A DNA stretch of 45,409 nt. It comes from JANQJA01 sp040880285. Its GTDB lineage: Bacteria; Pseudomonadota; Gammaproteobacteria; Pseudomonadales; Azotimanducaceae. Position 1 is the stretch's first letter. Each line of letters starts with the position of its first letter. Below the pieces are notes generated by a model. That model was not told the DNA's origin. It made no database searches and saw only the letters and a program-made list of their open reading frames with translations. The DNA is taken from assembly GCA_040880285.1 (NCBI GenBank), contig JBBDIT010000012.1:1-45409 (forward strand), given 5' to 3'. Shown here in pieces: positions 1 through 8,656 of this stretch. The position numbers were made by a program, and so were the translations under genes.

Positions 1-18
1 CCGATCCGCATCGCGATG

Positions 19-1104
19 CTAAATGGTTGGCCCGACTGACTCCACATCCTGGTTCTGGCCACGGTGACGCAACAGATGATCCATCAGCACAATGGCAAGC
101 ATCGCCTCTGCAATCGGGGTCGCCCGAACCCCAACACACGGATCATGGCGACCGGTGGTAACAACTTCAGTGGGGCGGCCCTCCATGTCAATCGTCTGGC
201 CCGGTTGGGTAATACTTGAGGTCGGTTTGAGCGCAATATGCGCGATGATATCCTGACCTGATGAAATTCCCCCTACAATGCCGCCAGCGTTGTTGGACGT
301 AAAGCCGTTGGGTGTCATCTCATCGCGATGTTCCGTACCCTTTTGAGTCACACTGGCGAAACCGGCCCCTATCTCGACACCCTTAACCGCGTTAATGCTC
401 ATCAGCGCATGGGCAATTTCAGCATCCAGCTTATCGAAGACCGGTTCTCCCAGACCGGGAATCATCCCTGTCGCCGTCACCGTAATCCTCGCCCCGACAG
501 AATTACCTTCCCGGCGCAGCGTATCGATCATCGTTTCCATCTCGGGAACCTTCGATGCATCAGGACAGAAAAAAGGATTCTGCTCGATCACGTCCCAGTC
601 CACTTTATCCACGACAATCGGACCCATTTGACTGAGATAGCCCCGCACCTTAATCCCGTGACGCCATCCGAGGAACTTCTTTGCCAATGCACCGGCCGCA
701 ACGCGCATGGCAGTTTCCCGCGCAGACGCTCTGCCACCACCACGATAATCCCGGATCCCATATTTTTTCAGGTAGGTATAATCTGCGTGGGCTGGCCTGA
801 ACAAATCCTTGATGTCGGAATAATCCTTTGACTTCTGGTCGGTATTTTCGATCACGAGCCCAATCGGCGTACCAGTTGTTACCCCTTCAAAGACTCCGGA
901 GAGAATCTTCACCCGATCCTCTTCCTGGCGCTGGGTGGCATATTTCGAGGTACCGGGCCTGCGACGATCCAGGTCGAGCTGCAGATCTGCCTCGGACAAG
1001 GCCAGTCCCGGCGGACAACCATCGATAATACAACCCAGCGCCAGCCCGTGGCTTTCGCCAAAGGTCGTGATCCGAAACATTTCGCCTATCGTACTACCAG
1101 CCAT
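19..1104 (-). CDS. aroC: Chorismate synthase
   Basis: Catalyses the last step of the shikimate pathway: EPSP (5-enolpyruvylshikimate 3-phosphate) to chorismate, using reduced FMN, in the cytoplasm. The 361-residue protein has the usual length for the family. It carries the first family signature GESHG at residues 16-20, a glycine/arginine-rich YRGGGRASARET segment near residue 120, and the RHDPCVGVRATPIAE block near the C-terminus. The ATG at 1104 follows a GGAGG-like ribosome site about 7 bases upstream, and a perfect TATAAT lies 24 bases before the start codon. It diverges from folE. The gene is complete, with its TAG stop close to the left edge, so any downstream operon partner would be outside the window. 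Confidence 0.97.
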   Translation of the reverse strand: MAGSTIGEMFRITTFGESHGLALGCIIDGCPPGLALSEADLQLDLDRRRPGTSKYATQRQEEDRVKILSGVFEGVTTGTPIGLVIENTDQKSKDYSDIKDLFRPAHADYTYLKKYGIRDYRGGGRASARETAMRVAAGALAKKFLGWRHGIKVRGYLSQMGPIVVDKVDWDVIEQNPFFCPDASKVPEMETMIDTLRREGNSVGARITVTATGMIPGLGEPVFDKLDAEIAHALMSINAVKGVEIGAGFASVTQKGTEHRDEMTPNGFTSNNAGGIVGGISSGQDIIAHIALKPTSSITQPGQTIDMEGRPTEVVTTGRHDPCVGVRATPIAEAMLAIVLMDHLLRHRGQNQDVESVGPTI

Positions 1105-1127
1105 GATTACCTCCAGACTTCCGACCT

Positions 1128-1133
1128 ATTATA
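1128..1133 (-). promoter_or_regulatory. Candidate -10 element for aroC
   Basis: Read on the minus strand this is a perfect TATAAT, ending 23 bases before the aroC ATG. The region 17 bases further upstream is a poor match to TTGACA, so only the -10 is convincing. The assignment is by inspection. Confidence 0.45.
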
Positions 1134-1213
1134 AGGCGCTTTACCGGGAATTGGGATTCGCTTAGTGTTACCCGTCCGGGCTCACAAGTTAAGCACATTG
1201 GTGACATAGAACC

Positions 1214-1765
1214 ATGCAAGACGCATTCAAGAAAATAATTGAAGGAATTGGCGAAGATCTCTCCCGAGATGGCCTGAAGGACACACCCAAACGAGCGGCA
1301 GATGCCATGGCGTTCCTGACAAGGGGGTACCAACAGACGCTGGATCAGGTGGTTAACGGAGCACTTTTTGAGTCGGACACCAGCGAAATGATCCTGGTGC
1401 AAGACATCGAACTTTACTCATTGTGCGAACACCACCTGTTGCCGTTTATCGGCAAATGCCACGTCGCGTACATCCCGACCGGCAAGGTACTTGGCCTTTC
1501 CAAGGTTGCACGTATTGTGGACATGTACGCGCGGCGTCTGCAAATTCAGGAAAATCTCACCAAACAGATCGCCGAGGCAATACACTCGGTAACCAACGCC
1601 GCAGGCGTTGGGGTCATCATAGAAGCCAGGCACATGTGTATGATGATGCGCGGGGTCGAAAAACAGAACTCCACGATGAAGACTTCCGTTATGCTGGGTG
1701 CATTCAGGGATAGCCAGGCCACGCGGATGGAGTTCGTAACCCTTGTCAACACATCGCGGGCTTGA
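1214..1765 (+). CDS. folE: GTP cyclohydrolase I
   Basis: Converts GTP to 7,8-dihydroneopterin triphosphate, the first step of tetrahydrofolate (and queuosine-type) pterin synthesis. The 183-residue protein is a single T-fold domain of the short bacterial kind. The zinc ligands are visible as Cys71 and His74 in the CEHHLLPF motif and Cys142 in RHMCMMMRG; the QNS motif at residues 151-153 is also in place. It diverges from aroC across about 110 bases. Its TGA stop ends at 1765 and the opposing DUF4892 gene has its stop codon at 1766-1768, so the two convergent genes abut with no space for a separate terminator. Confidence 0.97.
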   Translation: MQDAFKKIIEGIGEDLSRDGLKDTPKRAADAMAFLTRGYQQTLDQVVNGALFESDTSEMILVQDIELYSLCEHHLLPFIGKCHVAYIPTGKVLGLSKVARIVDMYARRLQIQENLTKQIAEAIHSVTNAAGVGVIIEARHMCMMMRGVEKQNSTMKTSVMLGAFRDSQATRMEFVTLVNTSRA

Positions 1766-2647
1766 TTAATCGGTGCTTAGCAAGACGATTTCCGTACGAT
1801 CAACAAGGTCGCGCCCGACAGGCGCCAGTGGGCCAACGCCGAATGCCTCGATCCGCGTTTCGTTCACTCCCCCGGCAACCAGCTGGCGAACGAACTCAGA
1901 AGCGACGGTGCCCGTGCGTTCGATCGCTGCCTCCACAGACTCGCCCTGCTGTCTTTCTCCGTGCCTGACGATCGCGACCCTCATCAGCGGCTTGATCTGC
2001 ATGGCTTCAATAATTGGCGTGATCGCGGCGGTTTCATCTCCGGCGTCAATGACAAATCGACCTTTCGACTCCAGGGCTGCAACAATGCGCGCTCCGTCAA
2101 TCGTAGTTGATGCCTTTTCAACGACCACATCCAAATGTACGTAAATCTCCCGGGTACCACGCAGCGCCACATAGGTTGCGACGTAATAAGTAGTATCAGA
2201 CACGATTTCGGTCAGGAAGTAGTGCTGGTATTGTGCTGGCCCGTAGAGTATTGACCGGCCAAATACACTATTCGCCCAGTAATTACTGCTACCACATCCA
2301 TACCCCTTACACTCGAACAAGATCTCCCCAAGCGCCTCCATTCGCTCACGATAGAAATCCCCCACAACGTCGGTTCGCTGCTCATCAGGGATGAACCAGG
2401 TCGTCGCAATCCGACGGCCGACGACAAACCTGGATGCATCCGGTCGGTCAATGCCTCCACGCTTTTTGACGGTACCGAGAATAATCTCATGGGTCGCAGT
2501 CTCTTGACTATCGGATGACTTGACCAGTTCGGCTCGCGGATAGCGCGGCAACCTATCTGATAGGCTCGCCGGTGAACCCAGGACAAAAAATACCTGGCCG
2601 AACATGCTCAACCCAACGACAACTGCAATCAGTCTCTTACAACCCAT
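1766..2647 (-). CDS. DUF4892 family periplasmic/envelope protein with OmpA-like C-terminal region
   Basis: The 293-residue protein has a signal peptide: basic start MGCKR, a hydrophobic stretch at about residues 6-24, and probable cleavage near GSPA. The middle of the protein contains GCGSSNYWAN, a segment I associate with the DUF4892 family. The last 110 residues (HGERQQGESVEAA through RIEAFGVGPLAPVG) resemble a degenerate OmpA-like domain, which in other proteins contacts peptidoglycan; this is inference from pattern. It is the last gene of gpsA-sixA-DUF4892, and its start overlaps the end of sixA by 19 bases, so translation is probably coupled. The molecular function is unknown. Confidence 0.72.
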   Translation of the reverse strand: MGCKRLIAVVVGLSMFGQVFFVLGSPASLSDRLPRYPRAELVKSSDSQETATHEIILGTVKKRGGIDRPDASRFVVGRRIATTWFIPDEQRTDVVGDFYRERMEALGEILFECKGYGCGSSNYWANSVFGRSILYGPAQYQHYFLTEIVSDTTYYVATYVALRGTREIYVHLDVVVEKASTTIDGARIVAALESKGRFVIDAGDETAAITPIIEAMQIKPLMRVAIVRHGERQQGESVEAAIERTGTVASEFVRQLVAGGVNETRIEAFGVGPLAPVGRDLVDRTEIVLLSTD

Positions 2648-3075
2648 ATCACCTCACCAGAGTTTTTTCCCAGGATTTCCGATTCAATACCTACGACTGT
2701 CGCGGTTCCCATTGACACCGTCCGACCCGTCAAATATTCGACCAACATACCAGCAAAGGGTTGATGAGTCACAACCAGGGTTGTAGCAGGATCAGCGCCC
2801 AGCATCTCGGCAACGAGACCGCATTCCCCGAATGGCGAAACTTCCGGCCAGGTCATCGTTGGTTCTCCCTGCACCAATCGATCAGCAACCAGTGTCGCAG
2901 TCTGTTGTGCGCGAACTAGCGGGCTCGCGATGACACGCTCAATATTCACCTGCTTTTCTCGCAATGACTCGCATACTCGTACCACTGACTCAATGCCCGC
3001 TTTAGTCAGCACCCGGTCAAAGTCGTTCGTATCTAACGGCGTCGCCGCACCATGGCGCATCACCAGTAAAAGCAA
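2629..3075 (-). CDS. sixA: Phosphohistidine phosphatase SixA
   Basis: A small histidine phosphatase of 148 residues, about the size of E. coli SixA, and not the larger phosphoglycerate mutase branch. The catalytic RHG motif is at residues 7-9 directly after the first strand, and the second catalytic His lies in VVTHQPFAG. Known members remove phosphate from phosphohistidine, for example on the NPr protein of the nitrogen phosphotransferase system. Its start codon lies one base after the gpsA stop, and its 3' end overlaps the DUF4892 gene, so these three genes form a tight operon. The physiological substrate here is inferred. Confidence 0.88.
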   Translation of the reverse strand: MLLLVMRHGAATPLDTNDFDRVLTKAGIESVVRVCESLREKQVNIERVIASPLVRAQQTATLVADRLVQGEPTMTWPEVSPFGECGLVAEMLGADPATTLVVTHQPFAGMLVEYLTGRTVSMGTATVVGIESEILGKNSGEVIWVVRD

Positions 3076-3076
3076 C

Positions 3077-4090
3077 CTACTCTCCTGTCACAAACTCTAC
3101 GTCGGAAGGCTGGTCACCCGTCATGAGTGTTTTGATCACCTCAGCCACCGGCTTGTCTTCGAATAAAATCTCGTACAGCCCGCTCACGATGGGCATGTAC
3201 ACGCCCATCTCATCCGCCTTGTGTTTGACCGAACGCACCGTATTGATACCCTCGGCCAATCGCCCCAGCTTCTCCACCGCTTGCATCAACGTCATGCCCT
3301 GGCCAACGTAGAAACCTATCTGAAAGTTACGGGATAGTTTGGAGCCACAGGTCACCATCAGGTCGCCCACGCCGGCAAGACCCAGAAATGTCATGGGTCT
3401 TGCACCCATGCTGTTGGCGAAGCGGCTCATTTCCGCCAGACTCCGTGTCAACAGCATACCCTGGGTATTCTGGCCAACGCCAAGGGCGGCAGCGAAACCA
3501 GCAGCAATTGCGTAGATGTTCTTGAGGGCACCAGCGAGCTCTACGCCATAGGTGTCTTGGCTGGAATACACCCTGAAGTAACTCGTGTGAAGAATCTCCT
3601 GCACCAGACGACAAACTGCAGGGTTTTCACTGGCAATGACCGTCGCTGTAATCTGCTTCTGGACAATTTCTTCTGCCAGATTGGGCCCGGACAGGACGCC
3701 CACGGGATTCCGTTCCAGTTCATCACGCAGAACATCGCTCATCAGATTAAAACCCGGTGCCTCAATACCCTTGGTTGTACTGATCACGAAAGCAGTCAAC
3801 GGCAAGAAAGGTTTGGCTGCTCGTACAACCTCACGGAACGCCTTGCTTGGCACAGCGACGAAACACAAATCCACATCTGACAAGGCATCTTCAAGGCTTG
3901 ATGTGGGTCTGATACCCTCATGGATCCTGTAACCTGGCAATGACTTTTTATTTTCCCGGTCGTTCCGTAAGGATTCGGCCTGCTCCTCGTCTCTTGACCA
4001 TAACCTGACATCATGATCATTTTCAGCTGCGATATTGGCGATGGCAGTGCCAAACATGCCAGCCCCCAGAATTGCGATCTTCCGCTTCAT
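3077..4090 (-). CDS. gpsA: NAD(P)H-dependent glycerol-3-phosphate dehydrogenase
   Basis: Reduces dihydroxyacetone phosphate to sn-glycerol 3-phosphate for phospholipid synthesis. The N-terminal Rossmann fold has GAGMFG at residues 9-14, and the helical C-terminal domain contains the family segment ELAGALKNIYAIAAG with the conserved lysine. I chose the ATG at 4090 (MKRKIAILG) over an upstream ATG at 4120: the family begins directly with the nucleotide-binding strand, and the extra 10 residues overlap a TATAGT promoter element. The product is about 337 residues, normal for GpsA. It is the first gene of gpsA-sixA-DUF4892. Confidence 0.96.
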   Translation of the reverse strand: MKRKIAILGAGMFGTAIANIAAENDHDVRLWSRDEEQAESLRNDRENKKSLPGYRIHEGIRPTSSLEDALSDVDLCFVAVPSKAFREVVRAAKPFLPLTAFVISTTKGIEAPGFNLMSDVLRDELERNPVGVLSGPNLAEEIVQKQITATVIASENPAVCRLVQEILHTSYFRVYSSQDTYGVELAGALKNIYAIAAGFAAALGVGQNTQGMLLTRSLAEMSRFANSMGARPMTFLGLAGVGDLMVTCGSKLSRNFQIGFYVGQGMTLMQAVEKLGRLAEGINTVRSVKHKADEMGVYMPIVSGLYEILFEDKPVAEVIKTLMTGDQPSDVEFVTGE

Positions 4091-4118
4091 GCACGGCAAT
4101 CCAATTGAATGCGACCGC

Positions 4119-4124
4119 ACTATA
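4119..4124 (-). promoter_or_regulatory. Candidate -10 element for gpsA operon
   Basis: TATAGT on the minus strand, 28 bases before the chosen gpsA ATG. No strong -35 is visible at 16-18 bases upstream, so this is a modest candidate based on the hexamer and its spacing alone. Confidence 0.35.
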
Positions 4125-4245
4125 CCGCAACACTGAATTGATTACATGATACTTACAAACCCGGGTGCCCCGAATGCCACATCTTATATACATTGCGCGG
4201 CAATCGGGTTATCTTAAATCCATCAAATAATCGCGGGTTTGTGCG

Positions 4246-6543
4246 GTGTCTGAAATCGTCGAAAAACTGAAACAGGTATCAGTACGACGCCTCAATCTGA
4301 TGTTACAGGACGTACTCACGCAAGCTGAGAAAGGCGTCGTGGATGAGATTGGAGGCTTCCTTTCGCTGAGCCAGAACAGAGACGAAATCCTGTCGATTTT
4401 CACAAAGAACATGAATTTCTATTTCGATGAGTTGATGGGAAAGGAAGTCAAAAAACCCGAGACCGTCTACGACTATGAAACCCTGTCGCTGGTAAAGGAT
4501 GACGATCTTGAAATCATGGTCGCTCTGGAAGGCATGGTCAATTCGGCACGAAACGCACAGTTACCGAGTTTTATCAGTTTCCATACCAGATTGAATGCGC
4601 TGTTTGAGGGCAGGAGGATCGATGAATCGACCAATCCCCTGGACCCCTCACAAATCGCAGAAGCGTTCAAGGAAGCTATTCAACCGCTGGGCCTTGATGC
4701 CCAGAACAGTCTGTCGATCTATCGCAGATTCAATACTGATGTCTTGAGAAAACTCGATGACGTGTTGTTCGAGGCTAACCACTTACTGATCGACCATGGC
4801 GTAATTCCCAATCTTGGGATGGACGGCGGCAAAAAACAGGTGCCGGCGGCACGGTCGACGCCCCGCTCTCCAGAGTCAGCAATCGGCTTTGGCACGGTCG
4901 AGGAAGACCCCGATACGCCTGCTGAAGAAAATCCTGAACTCTTCTCGATGATGCAGAACCTGCTGCACCCGGAAGCGGCTGCAACCGGCAATGCCCCATT
5001 GACGCCCCCTGCACAAACGGGACAGGGCCAACAGTACGCGGTACCTTCGTCACTGGTTTCCAGAGGAATACAGCCACTCACTCCAGCATCAGGCGAAGAC
5101 GTGCAGATGGTGGACCAGGCGCAACTCATGGCGATCCTGACGAACATCCAGAAGTCACTGGATGCGCGCGGTGAGGCTGGCCAGGCGATCCCCAAAGACC
5201 TTGCGGACATCGAGAAACTCGATGTCGCCACGACGCTTGGCGAAATGTTGCAAGACACCCAGGAAAGTGGAAAGGTCAGTGCGGTTGATCGTCAGTCCTC
5301 TGACATTATCAACCTCGTCACCATGCTGTATGAGGCCATTTGGGAGGACGAATCCGTTCCCATTCCCATCAAGGAGCTGATTGGTAGAACCCAGATTACC
5401 ATAATCAAGGTCGCACTATCCGACCAGACGTTTTTCAACAAGGAAAACCATCCTGCGAGGATGGTGCTGAACGAATTTGCTGAAGCCGGTATCGGCTGGA
5501 CGGAAGTGGAAGCCCTGGAAGACGATCCGCTTTACAAGAAGATTCAGGAACTCGTGCACAAGATTCTGGTTGACTTCACGGATGATGTCAGTTTCTTTGA
5601 AGATATAATCAAGGATTTCAGGACATTCCGCGCACGCGAGGCTGCGAAGACGCGGGTGCTGGAACAACGAATTCTTCGGGCCCGGGAGCGACAGGACCGG
5701 CTCGAGGATATTCACGAACTCGTCACCCAGAAAATCAATGAACGCGTGCTAGGGCGTGAGCTTCATGAATTCGTTCAGGAAATGCTGGAAGAGCCCTTTC
5801 ACAAGTTTATGGTAATGCTGGTACTCAAAGAGGGCCCGGGCACCAATGCCTGGAAACAGGCGATCAACACGATTGATGTGCTCCTCTGGACGGTCCAGCC
5901 ACATGAACATGAGGGAGACCGCCAGCGGCTTGAAACAGTTAACCCAAGGCTACTAAACAACCTGCGAAAAGCGTTTCGGATTGCCCAGCTGCAGGCAGAC
6001 GAAATCGATCAATTGATCACTCGGCTTAAGGAAGTGCAGGAAGAATCCTTTGGCGAAGCCGAAGTGCCGATTGACGATGGGCAGGAAGCTGATGGTGAGC
6101 TCGATCTGGAAAGAGCCCAACATGATTCAGATGAAAAGGCACAGGCTCGCGAGGCGCATTCAACGGACATTCTGGAACCTGAACCGGTACCCGAAGAGCT
6201 AGGCGATGACGATCCCCATGTTCAGCAGGTAGATAATCTTCATGTTGGCGTCTGGGTAGAGTTCCTGGGCGAAGATGACGTGTCCGTCCGTTGCAAACTC
6301 GCGGCACGGATAAGCGCTATCGATAAATACATTTTTGTTAACCGGCAAGGTGTCAAAGTCGTCGAGAAGACGCGCCATGGACTTGCCCAGGAATTGAAAG
6401 ATGGCACCGTAAAAGTGATCAGCGATGGCCTGTTGTTCAGTCGAGCCCTCGAGTCGGTCATTGGTAACCTGCGAGAATCCCAGCATGAACAGCAGACAGG
6501 CGGCGCATACCAGCCCGGTGACCGGGAAGCAAGCACCACCTGA
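4246..6543 (+). CDS. DUF1631 family protein
   Basis: A 765-residue cytoplasmic protein with no signal peptide or membrane segment. It is largely alpha-helical and acidic, with an N-terminal helical region, a low-complexity proline/alanine stretch around residues 200-280, and a long helical core. The last 80-90 residues (VGVWVEFL, VRCKLAARISAIDKYIFVNRQG) look like a small beta-barrel of PilZ type but lack the RxxxR and D/NxSxxG signature that binds cyclic di-GMP. Family members have often been mislabelled thymidine phosphorylase; nothing here supports that. GTG at 4246 is the first possible start, because an in-frame TAA lies at 4228. The function is unknown. It diverges from gpsA and converges on htpG. 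Confidence 0.8.
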   Translation: MSEIVEKLKQVSVRRLNLMLQDVLTQAEKGVVDEIGGFLSLSQNRDEILSIFTKNMNFYFDELMGKEVKKPETVYDYETLSLVKDDDLEIMVALEGMVNSARNAQLPSFISFHTRLNALFEGRRIDESTNPLDPSQIAEAFKEAIQPLGLDAQNSLSIYRRFNTDVLRKLDDVLFEANHLLIDHGVIPNLGMDGGKKQVPAARSTPRSPESAIGFGTVEEDPDTPAEENPELFSMMQNLLHPEAAATGNAPLTPPAQTGQGQQYAVPSSLVSRGIQPLTPASGEDVQMVDQAQLMAILTNIQKSLDARGEAGQAIPKDLADIEKLDVATTLGEMLQDTQESGKVSAVDRQSSDIINLVTMLYEAIWEDESVPIPIKELIGRTQITIIKVALSDQTFFNKENHPARMVLNEFAEAGIGWTEVEALEDDPLYKKIQELVHKILVDFTDDVSFFEDIIKDFRTFRAREAAKTRVLEQRILRARERQDRLEDIHELVTQKINERVLGRELHEFVQEMLEEPFHKFMVMLVLKEGPGTNAWKQAINTIDVLLWTVQPHEHEGDRQRLETVNPRLLNNLRKAFRIAQLQADEIDQLITRLKEVQEESFGEAEVPIDDGQEADGELDLERAQHDSDEKAQAREAHSTDILEPEPVPEELGDDDPHVQQVDNLHVGVWVEFLGEDDVSVRCKLAARISAIDKYIFVNRQGVKVVEKTRHGLAQELKDGTVKVISDGLLFSRALESVIGNLRESQHEQQTGGAYQPGDREASTT

Positions 6544-6587
6544 AGTAAGGGCTAGCCGATTTCAATCAACGCTGAAATGTCCTTTGG

Positions 6588-8504
6588 TCATTTCGAAAGT
6601 TCAAGCAGTAGCTTGTTGAGTCGATGCACATATTCCGCCGGATCATCCAGCTGACTACCTTCAGCCAATGCAGCCTGGTCATAGAGCACCAGGGTCAAGT
6701 CCTTAAATCTGTCCTCGTCGGCCTCCGCCGCCAGACGTTCAAGTAGCGGATGCTTCGGGTTGATTTCAAAGATTCTTTTAGCGTCCGGTACAGCCTGGCC
6801 TGCGGACTCGAGGATGCGTCGCATTTGTAGTCCCATTTCATCGTCCTTGAACACCAGGCACGCCGGCGAGTCGGTCAGGCGATTGCTGACCTTCACTTCC
6901 TCCACCTCTTCGCCCACGACGCCCTTGATCCTGTCGATAAGAGGCTTGAACTCCTTTTCTGTTTTCTGCTGCTCTTCCTTTTCCTTTTCATCTTCGAGCT
7001 CACCAAGATCAAGGCTCGCACGGGCAACATCCTGAAATGGTTTTTTGTCGTATTCCGAAACATGGCTCATCAGCCACTCATCGATACGATCAGACAAAAG
7101 CAACACCTCGATGCCTTTTCGTTTGAAAACTTCCAAATGCGGGCTATTCTTTGCGGTGTGATAACTATCGGCTGTGACATAGTAAATTTTGTCCTGGCTC
7201 TCCTTCATCCGGGAAATATAGTCATCAAGCGATTGGTCCTGTTCATTGCTGCCGGAGTGAGTCGTCGTAAATCGTAGCAGCTTCAGGACCTTCTCTTGAT
7301 TTGAGAAGTCTTCAGCAGGGCCCTCTTTCAGGACCTGGCCGAACTCTTTCCAGAACGCTTGATATTTTTCGTTATCGTCTTTTGTAAGCTTCTCGAGCAT
7401 ATCGAGCACACGTTTGGTTAATGCGCCACGCATGGACTTAATATTCGGGTCGTTCTGCAGGATTTCACGGGAAACGTTGAGCGACAGGTCGTTGGAATCA
7501 ACAATGCCCTTAACGAAACGCAAGTATAGCGGCAGGAACTGTTCCGCATCGTCCATAATAAAGACGCGCTGCACATACAATTTCAAGCCGCGGGGCGCTT
7601 CTCGCTGCCACATATCAAACGGTGCCCGGGCCGGGATGTAGACAAGACTGGTGTAATCCAGCTTACCTTCAACCCGATTATGACTCCAGCTTACCGGGTC
7701 CTGGAAATCATGAGAGATATGTTTATAGAATTCCTTGTATTCGTCCTCCTTGATTTCGCTCCGTGGCCGGGTCCACAATGCTTGTGCCGAATTCACTGCC
7801 TCATATTCAGCTTCAGCTTTCTTCCCTGCACCTTCATCGTCTTCCGTTGCGAGCGCTTCGGGGGCCATCAATACCGGCACCGACACATGATCCGCGTATT
7901 TCTTGACAATAGTCCGCAGGCGCCATGAGTCCAGAAACTCATCCTCATTCGCCTTGAGGTGCAATGTCACAGAGGTACCGCGCTCTTCTCGCTCGACCGT
8001 CTCGATTTCAAAGTCCGATTCACCTTGCGATATCCAGCGAACTCCGTCTTCCTTCGCCGCCTCGGCAGCCCGGGATTCCACCGTCACCTGGTCTGCCACA
8101 ATAAAGGACGAGTAGAATCCCACACCGAACTGGCCGATTAATTGGGAATCCTTCTTCTGGTCGCCTGTCAGGCTCTCCAGAAACCGTGCAGTACCGGATC
8201 GGGCGATCGTACCAAGATTTGAAATCGCCTCGTCTCGCGTCAGGCCAATACCATTGTCCGTTACGGTAATGGTTCGTGCTTCCTTATCGACATCGATGCG
8301 AATCTTAAGGTCGTTGGCTTCACCCATCAGCTCTGGCCTGGACAAGGCCACGAACCTGAGCTTGTCGATCGCATCGGAGGCATTTGAGATCAATTCCCTC
8401 AAGAATATCTCTTTGTTACTGTAAAGAGAGTGAATCATGAGATGCAGAAGCTGTTTTGCTTCTGACTGAAATTCCATCTTTTCTTTCTTTGCAGTTGCAG
8501 GCAT
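6588..8504 (-). CDS. htpG: Molecular chaperone HtpG (bacterial Hsp90)
   Basis: ATP-dependent homodimeric chaperone of 638 residues, full length for the family. The N-terminal GHKL ATPase domain shows NASDAIDKL (metal/nucleotide site), DNGIGL and GQFGVGFYSSF. The middle domain and C-terminal dimerisation domain follow, with an acidic/lysine-rich stretch (EDEKEKEEQQKTEKE) between middle-domain segments. It is a single-gene unit preceded by a consensus sigma-32 promoter, which indicates heat-shock control. It converges with the DUF1631 gene, with about 44 bases between the stops. Confidence 0.98.
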   Translation of the reverse strand: MPATAKKEKMEFQSEAKQLLHLMIHSLYSNKEIFLRELISNASDAIDKLRFVALSRPELMGEANDLKIRIDVDKEARTITVTDNGIGLTRDEAISNLGTIARSGTARFLESLTGDQKKDSQLIGQFGVGFYSSFIVADQVTVESRAAEAAKEDGVRWISQGESDFEIETVEREERGTSVTLHLKANEDEFLDSWRLRTIVKKYADHVSVPVLMAPEALATEDDEGAGKKAEAEYEAVNSAQALWTRPRSEIKEDEYKEFYKHISHDFQDPVSWSHNRVEGKLDYTSLVYIPARAPFDMWQREAPRGLKLYVQRVFIMDDAEQFLPLYLRFVKGIVDSNDLSLNVSREILQNDPNIKSMRGALTKRVLDMLEKLTKDDNEKYQAFWKEFGQVLKEGPAEDFSNQEKVLKLLRFTTTHSGSNEQDQSLDDYISRMKESQDKIYYVTADSYHTAKNSPHLEVFKRKGIEVLLLSDRIDEWLMSHVSEYDKKPFQDVARASLDLGELEDEKEKEEQQKTEKEFKPLIDRIKGVVGEEVEEVKVSNRLTDSPACLVFKDDEMGLQMRRILESAGQAVPDAKRIFEINPKHPLLERLAAEADEDRFKDLTLVLYDQAALAEGSQLDDPAEYVHRLNKLLLELSK

Positions 8505-8547
8505 AGGTCTATATTCCTTAGTTACTTGGGACCTGGAATAGACACTG

Positions 8548-8576
8548 AAATGGGGGTCAACGCCTGCAATTTCAAG
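8548..8576 (-). promoter_or_regulatory. Sigma-32 (RpoH) heat-shock promoter of htpG
   Basis: On the minus strand the -35 element is CTTGAAA (8576-8570), followed by a 14-base spacer and the -10 element CCCCATTT (8555-8548), about 43 bases upstream of the htpG ATG. This matches the known RpoH consensus CTTGAAA-N13-15-CCCCATnT at essentially every position, and the downstream gene is a classic heat-shock gene. Confidence 0.88.
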
Positions 8577-8619
8577 GGTTGAGGGTGGAAGATAGAGGAT
8601 TAGAGGATAGAGAGTAGCG

Positions 8620-8648
8620 CGCAGGCTCGCCGCAGGCAGAGCCTGCGG
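8620..8648. terminator. GC-rich hairpin(s) downstream of sucD
   Basis: Two mutually exclusive stems overlap here: CGCAGGCTC (8620-8628) with GAGCCTGCG (8639-8647), and CCGCAGGC (8630-8637) with GCCTGCGG (8641-8648) closing a three-base loop. On the minus strand it lies just after the sucD stop, the expected place for the end of the sdh-suc transcript. No clear T-run follows, so a Rho-independent terminator is not proven; it could be an RNA 3'-end stabiliser. The purine-rich stretch at 8578-8616 beside it is an imperfect repeat of GATAGAGGAT-like units. Confidence 0.4.
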
Positions 8649-8656
8649 GCAAATGC

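Noticed and set aside
4246..6543. Thymidine phosphorylase, a label often attached to this family
   Set aside because: No nucleoside phosphorylase motif is present; the protein is a long helical DUF1631 protein.
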